From: Chloroflexota bacterium
GTDB lineage: Bacteria > Chloroflexota > Dehalococcoidia > JABGRK01
DNA: 12,851 bases
NCBI GenBank assembly: GCA_030665485.1
Contig: DAOUZV010000018.1
Span: 1 to 12,851 of the forward strand
Direction: 5' to 3'
Below the pieces are notes generated by a model. The model was not told where the DNA came from. It searched no databases and saw only the letters and a program-made list of their open reading frames with translations. Positions 1 to 6,965 of the stretch are shown piece after piece. Every line of letters starts with the position of its first letter. The first letter of the stretch is position 1. A program made the position numbers and the translations under genes.

Positions 1-1
1 A

Positions 2-253
2 GGGCTCGCTTATATAGGAGATAAGGAAGTGATGCGGCTTGAGTTTGAGGCATCGCTGATAGCCTCTGAATCATACGACGCCGTGTATATAACGGGAATT
101 CCCGGCATCGAAGCGGTCATCAAAGGCGGAGTGCACGGTGATATCGGCACCGCGTCGATGGTGGTAAACTGCGCCCACCGCGTGGTCGAGGCCCGTCCGG
201 GTCTGGTCACCATGAACGATCTGCCTCTGGTTAGCTGCTGGGCCGATAAATAA
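2..253 (+). CDS. DapB / 2,4-diaminopentanoate dehydrogenase-like protein, C-terminal part
   Basis: The reading frame is open from the left edge (first full codon at base 2) to a TAA at 251-253, so only about the last 83 residues of a longer protein are present. An in-frame GTG/ATG at 29/32 is not a believable start, because conserved sequence runs through it. The visible part has GGVHGDIGTASMVVN followed by PGLVTMNDLPL. This pattern ends NAD(P)-dependent dehydrogenases of the dihydrodipicolinate-reductase fold, especially 2,4-diaminopentanoate dehydrogenase-like proteins of amino-acid fermentation. The Rossmann domain lies outside the window, so cofactor and substrate cannot be judged. The next gene on the same strand starts 35 bases downstream with its own ribosome site, so the two are probably co-transcribed. 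Family assignment is fairly sure; the exact substrate is not. Confidence 0.7.
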   Translation, partial: GLAYIGDKEVMRLEFEASLIASESYDAVYITGIPGIEAVIKGGVHGDIGTASMVVNCAHRVVEARPGLVTMNDLPLVSCWADK

Positions 254-288
254 GACAAACAGTAACGACGCTTGAAGGAGCAATGTAG

Positions 289-924
289 ATGGAAGTGCTC
301 ACCACACTGGATGAGAAAATAGCGCCGGCGCACACCGCCGTCGTGGTTATCGACATGCAGAACGACTTCTGCGACCCACAAGGTTTTGTGGCCACCAAAC
401 GCGGCACCGACCTTACCGATACCCGTGCCATCATACCCAAACTGATCAAGCTTCTTGATGCAGCCAGAAAGGTAAAAGTAAAGGTAGTACTGGTTCAGAT
501 GTCTACCACTAATAATGACCTAACCGGCCCCATTATGGACAGACTGAGGCGCATCAGCGCAAACGAGCGGACGTGCCCAGAAGGAAGCTGGGGTGCTGAG
601 CTCATACCGGAGATAGTACCGGCGCCAGACGACATCATAGTTTATAAGAACAGATACAGCGCTTTTATCAAAAGCGATCTCGATAAGAAGCTTAAAGTTA
701 TGGGAATTAAAACGCTGATTATGACCGGCGTTGCCACCAACGTCTGCGTGGAGAGCACCGCGCGCGATGGGTATATGCTCGACTTCTACATATTGGTGCC
801 ACGGGACCTGGTTGCCTGCGCCCATCAGGAGTTGCAAGACGTCAGCATAAGAAACCTTCAAAGCTACTTTGGGACAATTACCTCAGCGCAAGAAATAATG
901 GACAGTTGGGCAAATAGCGGCTAG
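289..924 (+). CDS. Isochorismatase-family cysteine hydrolase, RutB-like
   Basis: This is a complete 211-residue protein of the usual length for the family. The catalytic triad is visible: Asp22 in VVIDMQNDFC, Lys120 in YKNRYSAF, and Cys153 in TGVATNVCVESTARDG. The last two blocks resemble RutB (ureidoacrylate amidohydrolase), which splits a carbamoyl or amide group from a small substrate. No other rut genes are visible, so an N-carbamoyl or other small amide substrate is all that can be inferred. AAGGAG at 275-280 lies 8 bases before the ATG and supports this start. It follows the DapB-like gene at short distance, suggesting a shared catabolic job on a nitrogen compound. Its stop lies 6 bases from the end of the convergent cation-efflux gene. 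The fold and chemistry are confident; the substrate is unknown. Confidence 0.85.
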   Translation: MEVLTTLDEKIAPAHTAVVVIDMQNDFCDPQGFVATKRGTDLTDTRAIIPKLIKLLDAARKVKVKVVLVQMSTTNNDLTGPIMDRLRRISANERTCPEGSWGAELIPEIVPAPDDIIVYKNRYSAFIKSDLDKKLKVMGIKTLIMTGVATNVCVESTARDGYMLDFYILVPRDLVACAHQELQDVSIRNLQSYFGTITSAQEIMDSWANSG

Positions 925-930
925 TTGATA

Positions 931-1869
931 TCAGTGTTGGTGGTCTTGTTCAGGGCGGCTCAGGTTGCAGATCACCCCATCGGCACAGGCGTCACATTTC
1001 TCGCATTCCAGCTGCAGCGTGGTATGGGTTATGCGGAAGTCATGCTCCAGTTTGTGGTTAACCTCTTCCAGTATCTCGGCGGCGTGGCTCACCATCCTGT
1101 CCTGAATCAACAAATGCGCACTTAAGGCGTATATGCCGGATGTTATCGTCCAAACATGGATGTCACCAACTCCATCCACCCCTTCAACCTGTTTCATCGA
1201 TTCCACAACCCTGTCCACATCTATATGCTTGGGCACCGATTCCATAAGTATGTCGGCGGCCTCTCGCACGATCCGCACCGCTCCCCAGAGGATGATAACT
1301 CCGATGATTACGGCGATTATGGGATCGGCAATGGTCGATCCCGTTATCAGGATGATTATGCCCGCGATGATCACACCAACCGACGATATTGTATCGCCGA
1401 TTATGTGCCAAAAAGCGGCTTTTACATTCAAATTGCCATGACTGGCCTTGCTCAGCAGCAGCAGCCCGGCAATATTGGCAACCAAACCAACCGCCGCCAC
1501 AATCAGCATCAGAGGCGCCTGCACTTCAGGAGGTTCGGCAAATCGCTGATAGGCCTCGTAGAAAATATAGCCCGCTACTACGATAAGGATGACGCCATTG
1601 GCCAGCGCAGCCATTATCTCCACACGATGGTAACCATACGTCCTGCTTGCCGAAGCCGACCTTCTGGCGATGGTGATGGCAAACAAGCTTAAGCTGAGAG
1701 CCAGCGCATCGACGAGCATGTGCCCCGCGTCGCCTATTAGCGCCAGGCTGCCGCTTATGATGCCGCCCACGATCTCGGCAATCATCACCACAAGCACTAT
1801 AGCAAGCGAAATCTTCAGTGCTTTGCCGCCGGTTGCGTCATGACTGTGTCCAGCGTGGTGTTCATGCAT
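931..1869 (-). CDS. Cation diffusion facilitator, zinc-type (CzcD/ZitB-like)
   Basis: This 312-residue inner-membrane protein should export Zn2+ or a similar divalent metal in exchange for protons. A His-rich N-terminus (His2, 4, 5, 8, 10) precedes six predicted membrane helices. The metal site has the zinc-type His/Asp set: Asp47, His50 and Asp54 in GDAGHMLVD (helix 2), and His155 and Asp159 in WHIIGD (helix 5). The cytosolic C-terminal domain starts near residue 205 and ends in a Cys cluster (Cys289, 292, 295, 301) that could bind metal. The start is an ATG preceded by a CGGAGC-type ribosome site. It begins 26 bases after the stop of the GlcD-like gene, so it is probably the last gene of that transcript. 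The metal specificity is inferred from the family motif only. Confidence 0.9.
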   Translation of the reverse strand: MHEHHAGHSHDATGGKALKISLAIVLVVMIAEIVGGIISGSLALIGDAGHMLVDALALSLSLFAITIARRSASASRTYGYHRVEIMAALANGVILIVVAGYIFYEAYQRFAEPPEVQAPLMLIVAAVGLVANIAGLLLLSKASHGNLNVKAAFWHIIGDTISSVGVIIAGIIILITGSTIADPIIAVIIGVIILWGAVRIVREAADILMESVPKHIDVDRVVESMKQVEGVDGVGDIHVWTITSGIYALSAHLLIQDRMVSHAAEILEEVNHKLEHDFRITHTTLQLECEKCDACADGVICNLSRPEQDHQH

Positions 1870-1895
1870 TATCAGTGCTCCGATATGAATAGCGC

Positions 1896-3275
1896 CTATT
1901 CGACGTCGAAAATCTTACCCAGGTTGAGGATTAAATTGGGATCAAACACTTTTTTAAGATTTCTCATCAGGTCGATTCTCTGATCATCCATCGCTATGGG
2001 CAAATACTTCTTTTTCTCATAGCCAAGGCCATGTTCGCCTGAAATGGTCCCCCCCATAGCAACGCCCGCGCTGTAAATCTCATCCATCATCTTTGGAACA
2101 TTGTCCTTCCACTCTTGAGCGGCCACACCTCTGCCCATCAAGTGCAGATGAACGTTGCCATCGCCCGCGTGCCCCGGTGCGGTTATCGGTATCTTGTAGC
2201 GTATGGCGATCTCCTTTACGCGCGACACGAAGTCGGCGATGCGGCTGCGCGGCACCACCACATCAACTACTTCGATGGGATCATAGCGCCGTATCGCCGG
2301 AAACATCTTCTCCCTGGCCTCTAAAAGCTCCCTCTTGGAGTGCTCGCCGGTGGGTATATAGACGTCGACAGCGCCATTGCCAGTACATACGCCGGCTATC
2401 TTATTGGCTGAATCATATACCTCATCGCTGGAATTGCCCTCAAGTATCACCAGCAAAAAAGCGGGGTACTCGCTAAACGGTATCTTGCGCTCGATGTAAC
2501 CCTCTATCATATCGATAATGTCTTTTTCTAAAAACTCAAGCCCTATAACGGGCACGCCTAGCTTTAGAATTTCAGGGACGGTTTTTATCGCCTGACGCAG
2601 GCTGGTAAACGGCACCCATAGTAACTCGCGTAGCCCTGGTGGCGTGGACAGCTTCAGTATAACCTCGGTAATAACGGCCAGTGTCCCCTCGGAGCCAACC
2701 AGCAGCTGAGTCAAATCATATCCTGTTGAGCATTTAACGTATTTACCGCCGGTACGCACGACCTGACCCGTAGCCAATACCACCTCCAGCCCCAGCACAA
2801 AGTTCCGGGTCACCCCGTACCTCACCGCACGCATACCACCAGCGTTTGTGGCCACGTTCCCGCCTATAAAAGCGCCTTTTTCACCGGGATATAATGGATA
2901 GTAGAGTCCCTGGGCCTCCACCGCCTGGCACAGGTCCATAAGTCGCACACCGGGCTCGGCCACAACAACGAAGTTATCGCCATCGATCTCTTTTATGTGG
3001 TTCATATGTTCCAGCGACAGAACTATGCCTCCGTGGATAGGAACAGCCCCTCCGCTTATGCCCGTTCCCGCACCCCTGGGTGTCACTGGGATCTTCTCAG
3101 CGTTGGCCAGCACCAGAACCCTAGAGACTTCTTCCGTGTTTGCGGGTTTGACAACAACGTCGGGATAGTGTGGTGTCGATGTGGGTGACTCATCGCCGCA
3201 GTAAGATAACATATCTTCACGCTTTGTAATAACGTTTTTCTTACCCACGATTTGCGCCAGAGTTTGGATAAACAT
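1896..3275 (-). CDS. FAD-linked oxidase, glycolate/D-lactate dehydrogenase GlcD-type
   Basis: This is a 459-residue flavoprotein of the vanillyl-alcohol-oxidase/PCMH fold. An N-terminal FAD domain (about residues 35-210) carries PRGAGTGISGG (66-76) and GGNVATNAGG (138-147). The C-terminal FAD-oxidase domain carries GHAGDGNVHLHLM and GGTISGEHGLGYEKKKYL, typical of GlcD/Dld proteins that oxidise 2-hydroxy acids such as glycolate or D-lactate. No Fe-S partner (GlcF) or electron-transfer flavoprotein gene is nearby, so the electron acceptor is unknown. I chose the ATG at 3275, which has AAGG upstream and gives the usual length. A longer reading from a TTG at 3332 adds 19 residues but has no ribosome site. 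The CDF gene follows after 26 bases, and the ccdA remnant ends 65 bases upstream. Confidence 0.85.
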   Translation of the reverse strand: MFIQTLAQIVGKKNVITKREDMLSYCGDESPTSTPHYPDVVVKPANTEEVSRVLVLANAEKIPVTPRGAGTGISGGAVPIHGGIVLSLEHMNHIKEIDGDNFVVVAEPGVRLMDLCQAVEAQGLYYPLYPGEKGAFIGGNVATNAGGMRAVRYGVTRNFVLGLEVVLATGQVVRTGGKYVKCSTGYDLTQLLVGSEGTLAVITEVILKLSTPPGLRELLWVPFTSLRQAIKTVPEILKLGVPVIGLEFLEKDIIDMIEGYIERKIPFSEYPAFLLVILEGNSSDEVYDSANKIAGVCTGNGAVDVYIPTGEHSKRELLEAREKMFPAIRRYDPIEVVDVVVPRSRIADFVSRVKEIAIRYKIPITAPGHAGDGNVHLHLMGRGVAAQEWKDNVPKMMDEIYSAGVAMGGTISGEHGLGYEKKKYLPIAMDDQRIDLMRNLKKVFDPNLILNLGKIFDVE

Positions 3276-3340
3276 ATCTGTAACCTTGCTAGTGTCGGCC
3301 AACTTTAACCGTCCCAGATATTTGTGCGCCAATTATGGCG

Positions 3341-3566
3341 CTATGTTAACCCGAAATGCAAATAGCCCAGATTATTGGTTAGCGTCAAATATCCCACGAT
3401 TATCAATAGAATCCCGCCGATTATGGATATTACAACGCCGCACTTGCTCAGCCAGCGGATAACGGGCGATGTTGGCAATGTAGATAGGCACCATTGGCAG
3501 TATGCATGGGGAGAGAAAGGTCAGAAGACCGGCAACAAAAGTGGTAGCAAGCCAGCCTGCGGGCAT
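3341..3566 (-). pseudogene. ccdA: ccdA/DsbD-like thiol-disulfide transporter, internally deleted remnant
   Basis: The first 33 residues from the ATG at 3566 read as a CcdA N-terminus: a hydrophobic helix with FLSPCILPMVPIYI, including the conserved Cys21 and prolines. A strong GGAGG (3573-3577) precedes it by 7 bases. This frame then becomes unrelated polar sequence and stops at 3372. In another frame, bases 3472 to 3341 encode about 43 residues (WLSKCGVVISIIGGILLI, then IVGYLTL) ending in TAG, which looks like the last helix of CcdA-type proteins. The joint falls at about 3468-3472. Full family members have roughly 220-240 residues, so around 150 residues with the second redox Cys are missing. 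It could not shuttle electrons across the membrane. Either the gene is decayed, or the assembly has collapsed here. Confidence 0.75.
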
Positions 3567-3586
3567 TTTAAGCCTCCGAATTGCCG

Positions 3587-3609
3587 CACCCAGCGCTTAA
3601 GGCTGGGTG
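3587..3609 (-). terminator. 8-bp perfect hairpin upstream of the ccdA remnant
   Basis: CACCCAGC (3587-3594) and GCTGGGTG (3602-3609) form a perfect 8-bp stem with a 7-base loop. It lies between the FmdB-type gene and the ribosome site of the ccdA remnant, ending about 10 bases before that site on the minus strand. There is no T-run after it, so it may be a weak terminator, a leader hairpin or an RNA stability element. Confidence 0.35.
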
Positions 3610-3646
3610 TTATAGGTAATCTATTGATAATATAACGATTGCTTAT

Positions 3647-3973
3647 TTACTTGGACTCGCCCTTGCTATCCGTGCTGGCATTCGAACTATCGGCTATAGA
3701 ATCTGCTTTGGGCCCTTCCTTCTTGGTTTCTTTAGTTTCAGTCGGTTTCGACTCGGTGTCGGAGCCGTTGTCTCGCTTGCTCGGTGTCGAATTGCCTCTG
3801 CCGTAATCTGTGGTATAGAAACCAGAACCTTTATATATAACGGTCACCGGTGAGAACATGCGTTTGCCCTCACCCTCGCAATCGGGGCAGGAAACGCCTT
3901 CCTCATCGTGGAACCCGCGTCTTACCTCAAATTTCTTCGAGCACTCCACACATTCGTATTCATATATGGGCAT
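3647..3973 (-). CDS. FmdB-family zinc-ribbon protein
   Basis: This 108-residue protein begins MPIYEYECVEC, the hallmark start of the FmdB family. One zinc ribbon is visible: Cys8 and Cys11, then Cys29 and Cys32. After GSGFYTTDY (49-57) the protein changes to a hydrophilic tail of about 50 residues rich in Ser, Thr, Lys, Glu and Asp, which is probably disordered. FmdB proteins are called putative regulators (named from the formamidase locus of Methylophilus), but their biochemical role is unclear. The start at 3973 matches the family and has GGAG 9 bases upstream. An in-frame ATG 15 bases earlier (3988) would place the ribosome site inside the gene, so I rejected it. It sits 67 bases after the glutaredoxin-PDZ gene. 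Confidence 0.85.
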   Translation of the reverse strand: MPIYEYECVECSKKFEVRRGFHDEEGVSCPDCEGEGKRMFSPVTVIYKGSGFYTTDYGRGNSTPSKRDNGSDTESKPTETKETKKEGPKADSIADSSNASTDSKGESK

Positions 3974-4040
3974 ACCGTAAAACTCCAAAAAAACTGCAGA
4001 TTATACACTGCTTTTTATAATACCACATGTACAGCTTATG

Positions 4041-4565
4041 TTAAACTTTGATCTCTGATCTTAAGCTGTCGCTTCCTCGTATAAAAACTACGGATACATC
4101 GCTTCCGGACTCTAGCGACCCCAGTGCCTTTTCCAAATCAGAAGCATTGTTTATCGGACTCATGTTAAGCTCGGTAATGATGTCGCCCTGAATCAGCCCG
4201 GCTTTCTGCCCCGACGAACCTGGCGCAATCTGACCCACAAGCGCACCGAACACCGGTACAGCGCCAGATTTCTGTGCGATCCTGCTGGCGTCTGCGATCT
4301 TGAGACCTAAACGCGGCCTGCCAGACGAGCCACCATTAGCCAGCAACTGATCCAGCCTGCCGCGATCAAAACCGATGATAGGCTGACCGTTAACGACTAT
4401 GACAGGCACGCCCATCTGCCCCGTTAGTTTCATTATCTCATCGGCAGCCGCCCTATCAACGGACACGTCGCGCTCGATATATTTAACACCCTTCTGAGCC
4501 AGATATGCCTTTGCCTGATGGCAATATCCACATGTTGGTGATGTATACAAAGTTACGTTCATCAT
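4041..4565 (-). CDS. Glutaredoxin-PDZ fusion protein
   Basis: This 174-residue protein has two domains. Residues 1-77 are a glutaredoxin/NrdH-like thioredoxin fold with the redox motif Cys12-Gly-Tyr-Cys15 and the cis-proline region GVPVIVVNGQPIIGFD (Pro54). Residues about 84-174 form an HtrA-type PDZ domain: RLGLKI, GALVGQIAPGSSGQKAGLIQGDIITELN, then a SDLEKAL helix. No signal peptide or protease domain is present, so it is probably cytosolic. It may be a thiol oxidoreductase delivered to chosen proteins through the PDZ domain, though that role is inferred. Two adjacent ATGs (4565 and 4562) share the AGGAG at 4571-4575, and either could be used. Neighbours are dnaK upstream and a zinc-ribbon gene downstream. 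Confidence 0.85.
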   Translation of the reverse strand: MMNVTLYTSPTCGYCHQAKAYLAQKGVKYIERDVSVDRAAADEIMKLTGQMGVPVIVVNGQPIIGFDRGRLDQLLANGGSSGRPRLGLKIADASRIAQKSGAVPVFGALVGQIAPGSSGQKAGLIQGDIITELNMSPINNASDLEKALGSLESGSDVSVVFIRGSDSLRSEIKV

Positions 4566-4582
4566 GCTTTCTCCTGCTTTGC

Positions 4583-4610
4583 CTCATACCGGCCAACAGT
4601 TACTTGCCAA
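4583..4610 (-). promoter_or_regulatory. Candidate sigma70-type promoter for the glutaredoxin-PDZ gene
   Basis: On the minus strand, TTGGCA (4605-4610) is followed after 16 bases by TATGAG (4583-4588). This predicts a start point near 4576, just before the ribosome site. It directly follows the hairpin at 4612-4635, consistent with dnaK transcription ending and a new unit beginning. The -10 box matches the consensus at only 4 of 6 positions. Confidence 0.35.
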
Positions 4611-4611
4611 C

Positions 4612-4635
4612 GGGGCAGGGATTTAACCCTGCCCC
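4612..4635 (-). terminator. 9-bp GC-rich hairpin after dnaK
   Basis: GGGGCAGGG (4612-4620) and CCCTGCCCC (4627-4635) form a perfect 9-bp GC stem with an ATTTAA loop, 26 bases after the dnaK stop codon. It probably ends dnaK transcription. On the minus strand no T-run follows it, so efficiency is uncertain. It could also be a processing or stabilising hairpin. Confidence 0.5.
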
Positions 4636-4661
4636 TATTTCTAAATCTATCAATGTTGTAC

Positions 4662-6584
4662 TTAGACTTCGCGGAACTCGCCCTCAACGGCGCCATCATC
4701 CTGACAACTGCCGTCGGCACAACCACCGTCCTGACAACTGCCGTCGGCACATCCGCTACCAGCGTCCGCTCCAGCTGAAGCCTGGCTGTAAACCATCTCA
4801 CCTATCCGCTGTGCCGCAGCCTCCAGTTCATCCTTGGCGCTTCTTATCTGATCAACAGTACCGCTGGTCAGAGCCGAGCGCAGTGCGGCAATTTTGCCCT
4901 CAACCTCGCTCTTTAGCTCGGCGGGCAGCTTATCGCCCACCTCGCCTAGTGTCTTCTCGATGCTGTACGCCAGGTTGTCAGAGTGGTTCTTTACCTCGAT
5001 CTCCTCGCGCCTTCTGAGGTCATCATCGGCGTGGGCCTCGGCCTCATTTACCATGCGGTCAATATCGGTCTGAGTAAGACCAGAGTTGGCGGTAATGGTT
5101 ATCTTCTGCTCCTTGCCCGTGCCATTATCCCGCGCCGACACATTGAGTATGCCGTTGGCGTCGAGATCGAATGTGACCTCGACCTGAGGCGCTCCTCTTG
5201 GTGCGGGCATAATACCGTCCAGCCTGAAGCGTCCGATAGACTTGTTCTCATTTGACATGGGGCGTTCGCCCTGCAGCACATGAACGTCGACAGAACTCTG
5301 CCCGTCCGAGGCAGTGGTAAACATCTCGCTCTTCTGCGTAGGAATAGTTGTATTCCTGGTAATAAGCGGGGTCATCACGCCGCCCATTGTTTCGATACCC
5401 AGCGTCAGCGGGGTAACATCCAGCAGCAGCACATCTCTAACCTCACCCTTGAGCACGCCGCCCTGTATGGCTGCACCCATAGCCACCACCTCATCGGGAT
5501 TAACGCCCTTATGAGGCTCCTTGCCAAATATCTCTTTAACTTTATTTACGACTGCAGGCATCCTGGTTTGGCCTCCGACGAGAATGACCTCATCCACATC
5601 ACCAGCCTTGATACCAGCATCTGTCAGAGCCTGATTAACCGGCTTGACCGTTTTTTCAATCAGTTTTGCCACCAGTTGTTCGAGCTTGGCCCGAGTCAGT
5701 GTCATGTTGAGATGCTTCGGCCCTTCAGCGTCTGCCGTTATGAACGGCAGATTTATCTCCGTCTGCTCGACAGAGGACAGATCGCACTTGGCCTTCTCCG
5801 CCGCTTCTTTTAGCCTCTGTAACGCAGCACGATCATGCTTCAGGTCAATGCCCTGGTCCTTTTTGAACTCGGCCACGATGTGTTTAATGATCTTTTGATC
5901 AAAATCATCGCCGCCCAGCAGCGTATCACCGTTGGTTGACCTAACATGAAATGTTCCTTCTCCTATCTCTAAGACGGAAATATCGAAGGTACCGCCACCC
6001 AGGTCGAATACGGCAATTGTCTGGTCATCGTTCTTGTCTAGGCCATAAGCCAGCGCAGCGGCCGTCGGCTCGTTGATTATTCTCAATACCTCAAGTCCTG
6101 CAATTTTACCCGCATCCTTGGTGGCCTGACGCTGCGAGTCATTAAAATACGCCGGTACTGTAATCACCGCCTGCGTAATCGGTTCACCCAGCTTGGCCTC
6201 GGCATCGGCCTTTAGTTTTTGCAGCACCATAGCCGATATCTCAGGCGACGCATAGGCTTTGCCCGACATGGTAACATGGGCATCACCATTGGACGCCTCT
6301 GTGACCTTATAAGGCAGTATTTTGAGTTCTTTTTGAATCTCCTCGTCCTTGTATTTGCGCCCGACAAGACGCTTAATGGAGAAGATTGTATTCTCCGAGT
6401 TGGTCACCGCCTGGCGCTTTGCCGGCTGGCCAACCAGTCTTTCTCCCGTTTTAGCGTTTATGGCCACCACAGATGGCGTGGTTCTGCCACCGTCCTGGTT
6501 CTCCAGAACTGCTGGATCTCCTGCTTCCATAACCGCCATACATGAGTTGGTGGTTCCTAAATCTATTCCAAGTACTTTAGTCAT
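4662..6584 (-). CDS. dnaK: Hsp70 chaperone DnaK with Cys-repeat C-terminal tail
   Basis: This is a complete 640-residue Hsp70. The nucleotide-binding domain (about 1-380) starts with the phosphate loop GIDLGTTNSC (6-15) and has AVFDLGGGTFDISVLE and VILVGGQTRMPAV. The interdomain linker DVLLLDVTPLTLGIE and the substrate-binding domain follow, then the helical lid (about 505-600). It refolds unfolded proteins using ATP with DnaJ and GrpE, neither of which is encoded nearby. The end is unusual: the acidic tail holds four Cys at 612, 617, 622 and 627 in two copies of a ten-residue unit (CADGSCQDGG and CADGSCQDDG), before the normal-looking acidic end GEFREV. The ATG has AGGAGG 8 bases upstream. 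I saw no CIRCE (HrcA) element in the 110 bases upstream, so its heat-shock control is not evident. Confidence 0.97.
   Translation of the reverse strand: MTKVLGIDLGTTNSCMAVMEAGDPAVLENQDGGRTTPSVVAINAKTGERLVGQPAKRQAVTNSENTIFSIKRLVGRKYKDEEIQKELKILPYKVTEASNGDAHVTMSGKAYASPEISAMVLQKLKADAEAKLGEPITQAVITVPAYFNDSQRQATKDAGKIAGLEVLRIINEPTAAALAYGLDKNDDQTIAVFDLGGGTFDISVLEIGEGTFHVRSTNGDTLLGGDDFDQKIIKHIVAEFKKDQGIDLKHDRAALQRLKEAAEKAKCDLSSVEQTEINLPFITADAEGPKHLNMTLTRAKLEQLVAKLIEKTVKPVNQALTDAGIKAGDVDEVILVGGQTRMPAVVNKVKEIFGKEPHKGVNPDEVVAMGAAIQGGVLKGEVRDVLLLDVTPLTLGIETMGGVMTPLITRNTTIPTQKSEMFTTASDGQSSVDVHVLQGERPMSNENKSIGRFRLDGIMPAPRGAPQVEVTFDLDANGILNVSARDNGTGKEQKITITANSGLTQTDIDRMVNEAEAHADDDLRRREEIEVKNHSDNLAYSIEKTLGEVGDKLPAELKSEVEGKIAALRSALTSGTVDQIRSAKDELEAAAQRIGEMVYSQASAGADAGSGCADGSCQDGGCADGSCQDDGAVEGEFREV
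4699..4751 (-). repeat. Two-copy 30-bp tandem repeat inside the dnaK 3' end
   Basis: A 23-base stretch (4699-4721) recurs without change at 4729-4751, a period of 30 bases. It encodes the ten-residue Cys-containing unit of the DnaK tail. Perfect identity suggests recent duplication, slippage or selection on the sequence. The number of copies could vary between strains. Confidence 0.9.
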
Positions 6585-6694
6585 TTTCTTTTCCTCCTCG
6601 ATACGTATATTTCTATAAGATTGTTTGCTTTAACTGGACACGATTACTTATGCCGGGCGGATAACCTCGTTACCAAATCCAAACACAGATGCCC

Positions 6695-6937
6695 CTAAAA
6701 TGCTTCTTGAGCCACATCTGCTTCATAACTATGTAAATCAACCGGCTGCTTAAAGTCCTCCGGCATTTCGCCATACCACCTTGAATCGGCAAATGTGCTC
6801 TCAAAGGCCTTTCTTTCACCGCAATATTTACATATGGCTTTGCAGTAGCCGTACTTGGGATGCCCCACTATCCAGTAGTGGACGCAGGTTTTCAGATCAT
6901 CCTTTACTTTCGTAGCTTCTCTCGTTTTTACTTTCAT
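6695..6937 (-). CDS. Small Cys-rich protein of unknown function, possible metal-binding
   Basis: I do not recognise a named family for this 80-residue protein. It has a basic N-terminus (MKVKTREATKVKDD) and then a compact Cys/His cluster: Cys18 and His20 in TCVHYWIVG, Cys32, and Cys36 and Cys39 in ICKYCGERKAF. This looks like a small zinc-ribbon or similar metal site. The C-terminal half is acidic (PEDFKQPVDLHSYEAD). The start at 6937 has GGGAG about 7 bases upstream. Longer readings from 7009 or 6961 would place the ribosome site and the predicted -10 box inside the gene. It has its own Crp-type promoter (6966-7008) matching that of the ferredoxin gene upstream, so both probably respond to the same signal. 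Confidence 0.7.
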   Translation of the reverse strand: MKVKTREATKVKDDLKTCVHYWIVGHPKYGYCKAICKYCGERKAFESTFADSRWYGEMPEDFKQPVDLHSYEADVAQEAF

Positions 6938-6965
6938 AAATAAACTCCCATGTTCAGTCATGAAT

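Noticed and set aside
1156..1692. 178-codon open frame on the plus strand inside the CDF gene
   Set aside because: It is antisense to a well-supported membrane protein, has skewed composition (Arg, His, Gln) and no ribosome site.
3276..3332. TTG start at 3332 for the GlcD-like gene
   Set aside because: No ribosome site precedes it, and the ATG at 3275 gives the usual family N-terminus.
3987..4016. Hairpin with A-run and T-run, or a TATAAT -10 box, upstream of the FmdB-type gene
   Set aside because: The stem is only 4 bp with an 8-base loop, and the TATAAT (4000-4005, minus) has no acceptable -35 box, so neither call is supported.
4605..4615. 11-base match TTGCCAACGGG shared with 8889-8899
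   Set aside because: The two copies lie in unrelated positions relative to their promoters and the match is short; probably coincidence.
4505..5017. 170-codon plus-strand frame across the dnaK end and glutaredoxin start
   Set aside because: It lies antisense to two confident genes and the hairpin between them, and its protein is Pro/Arg-rich without a recognisable motif.
6585..6694. CIRCE/HrcA operator or clear promoter upstream of dnaK
   Set aside because: No TTAGCACTC-N9-GAGTGCTAA pattern is visible; a TATAGA-like -10 exists, but its -35 matches poorly.
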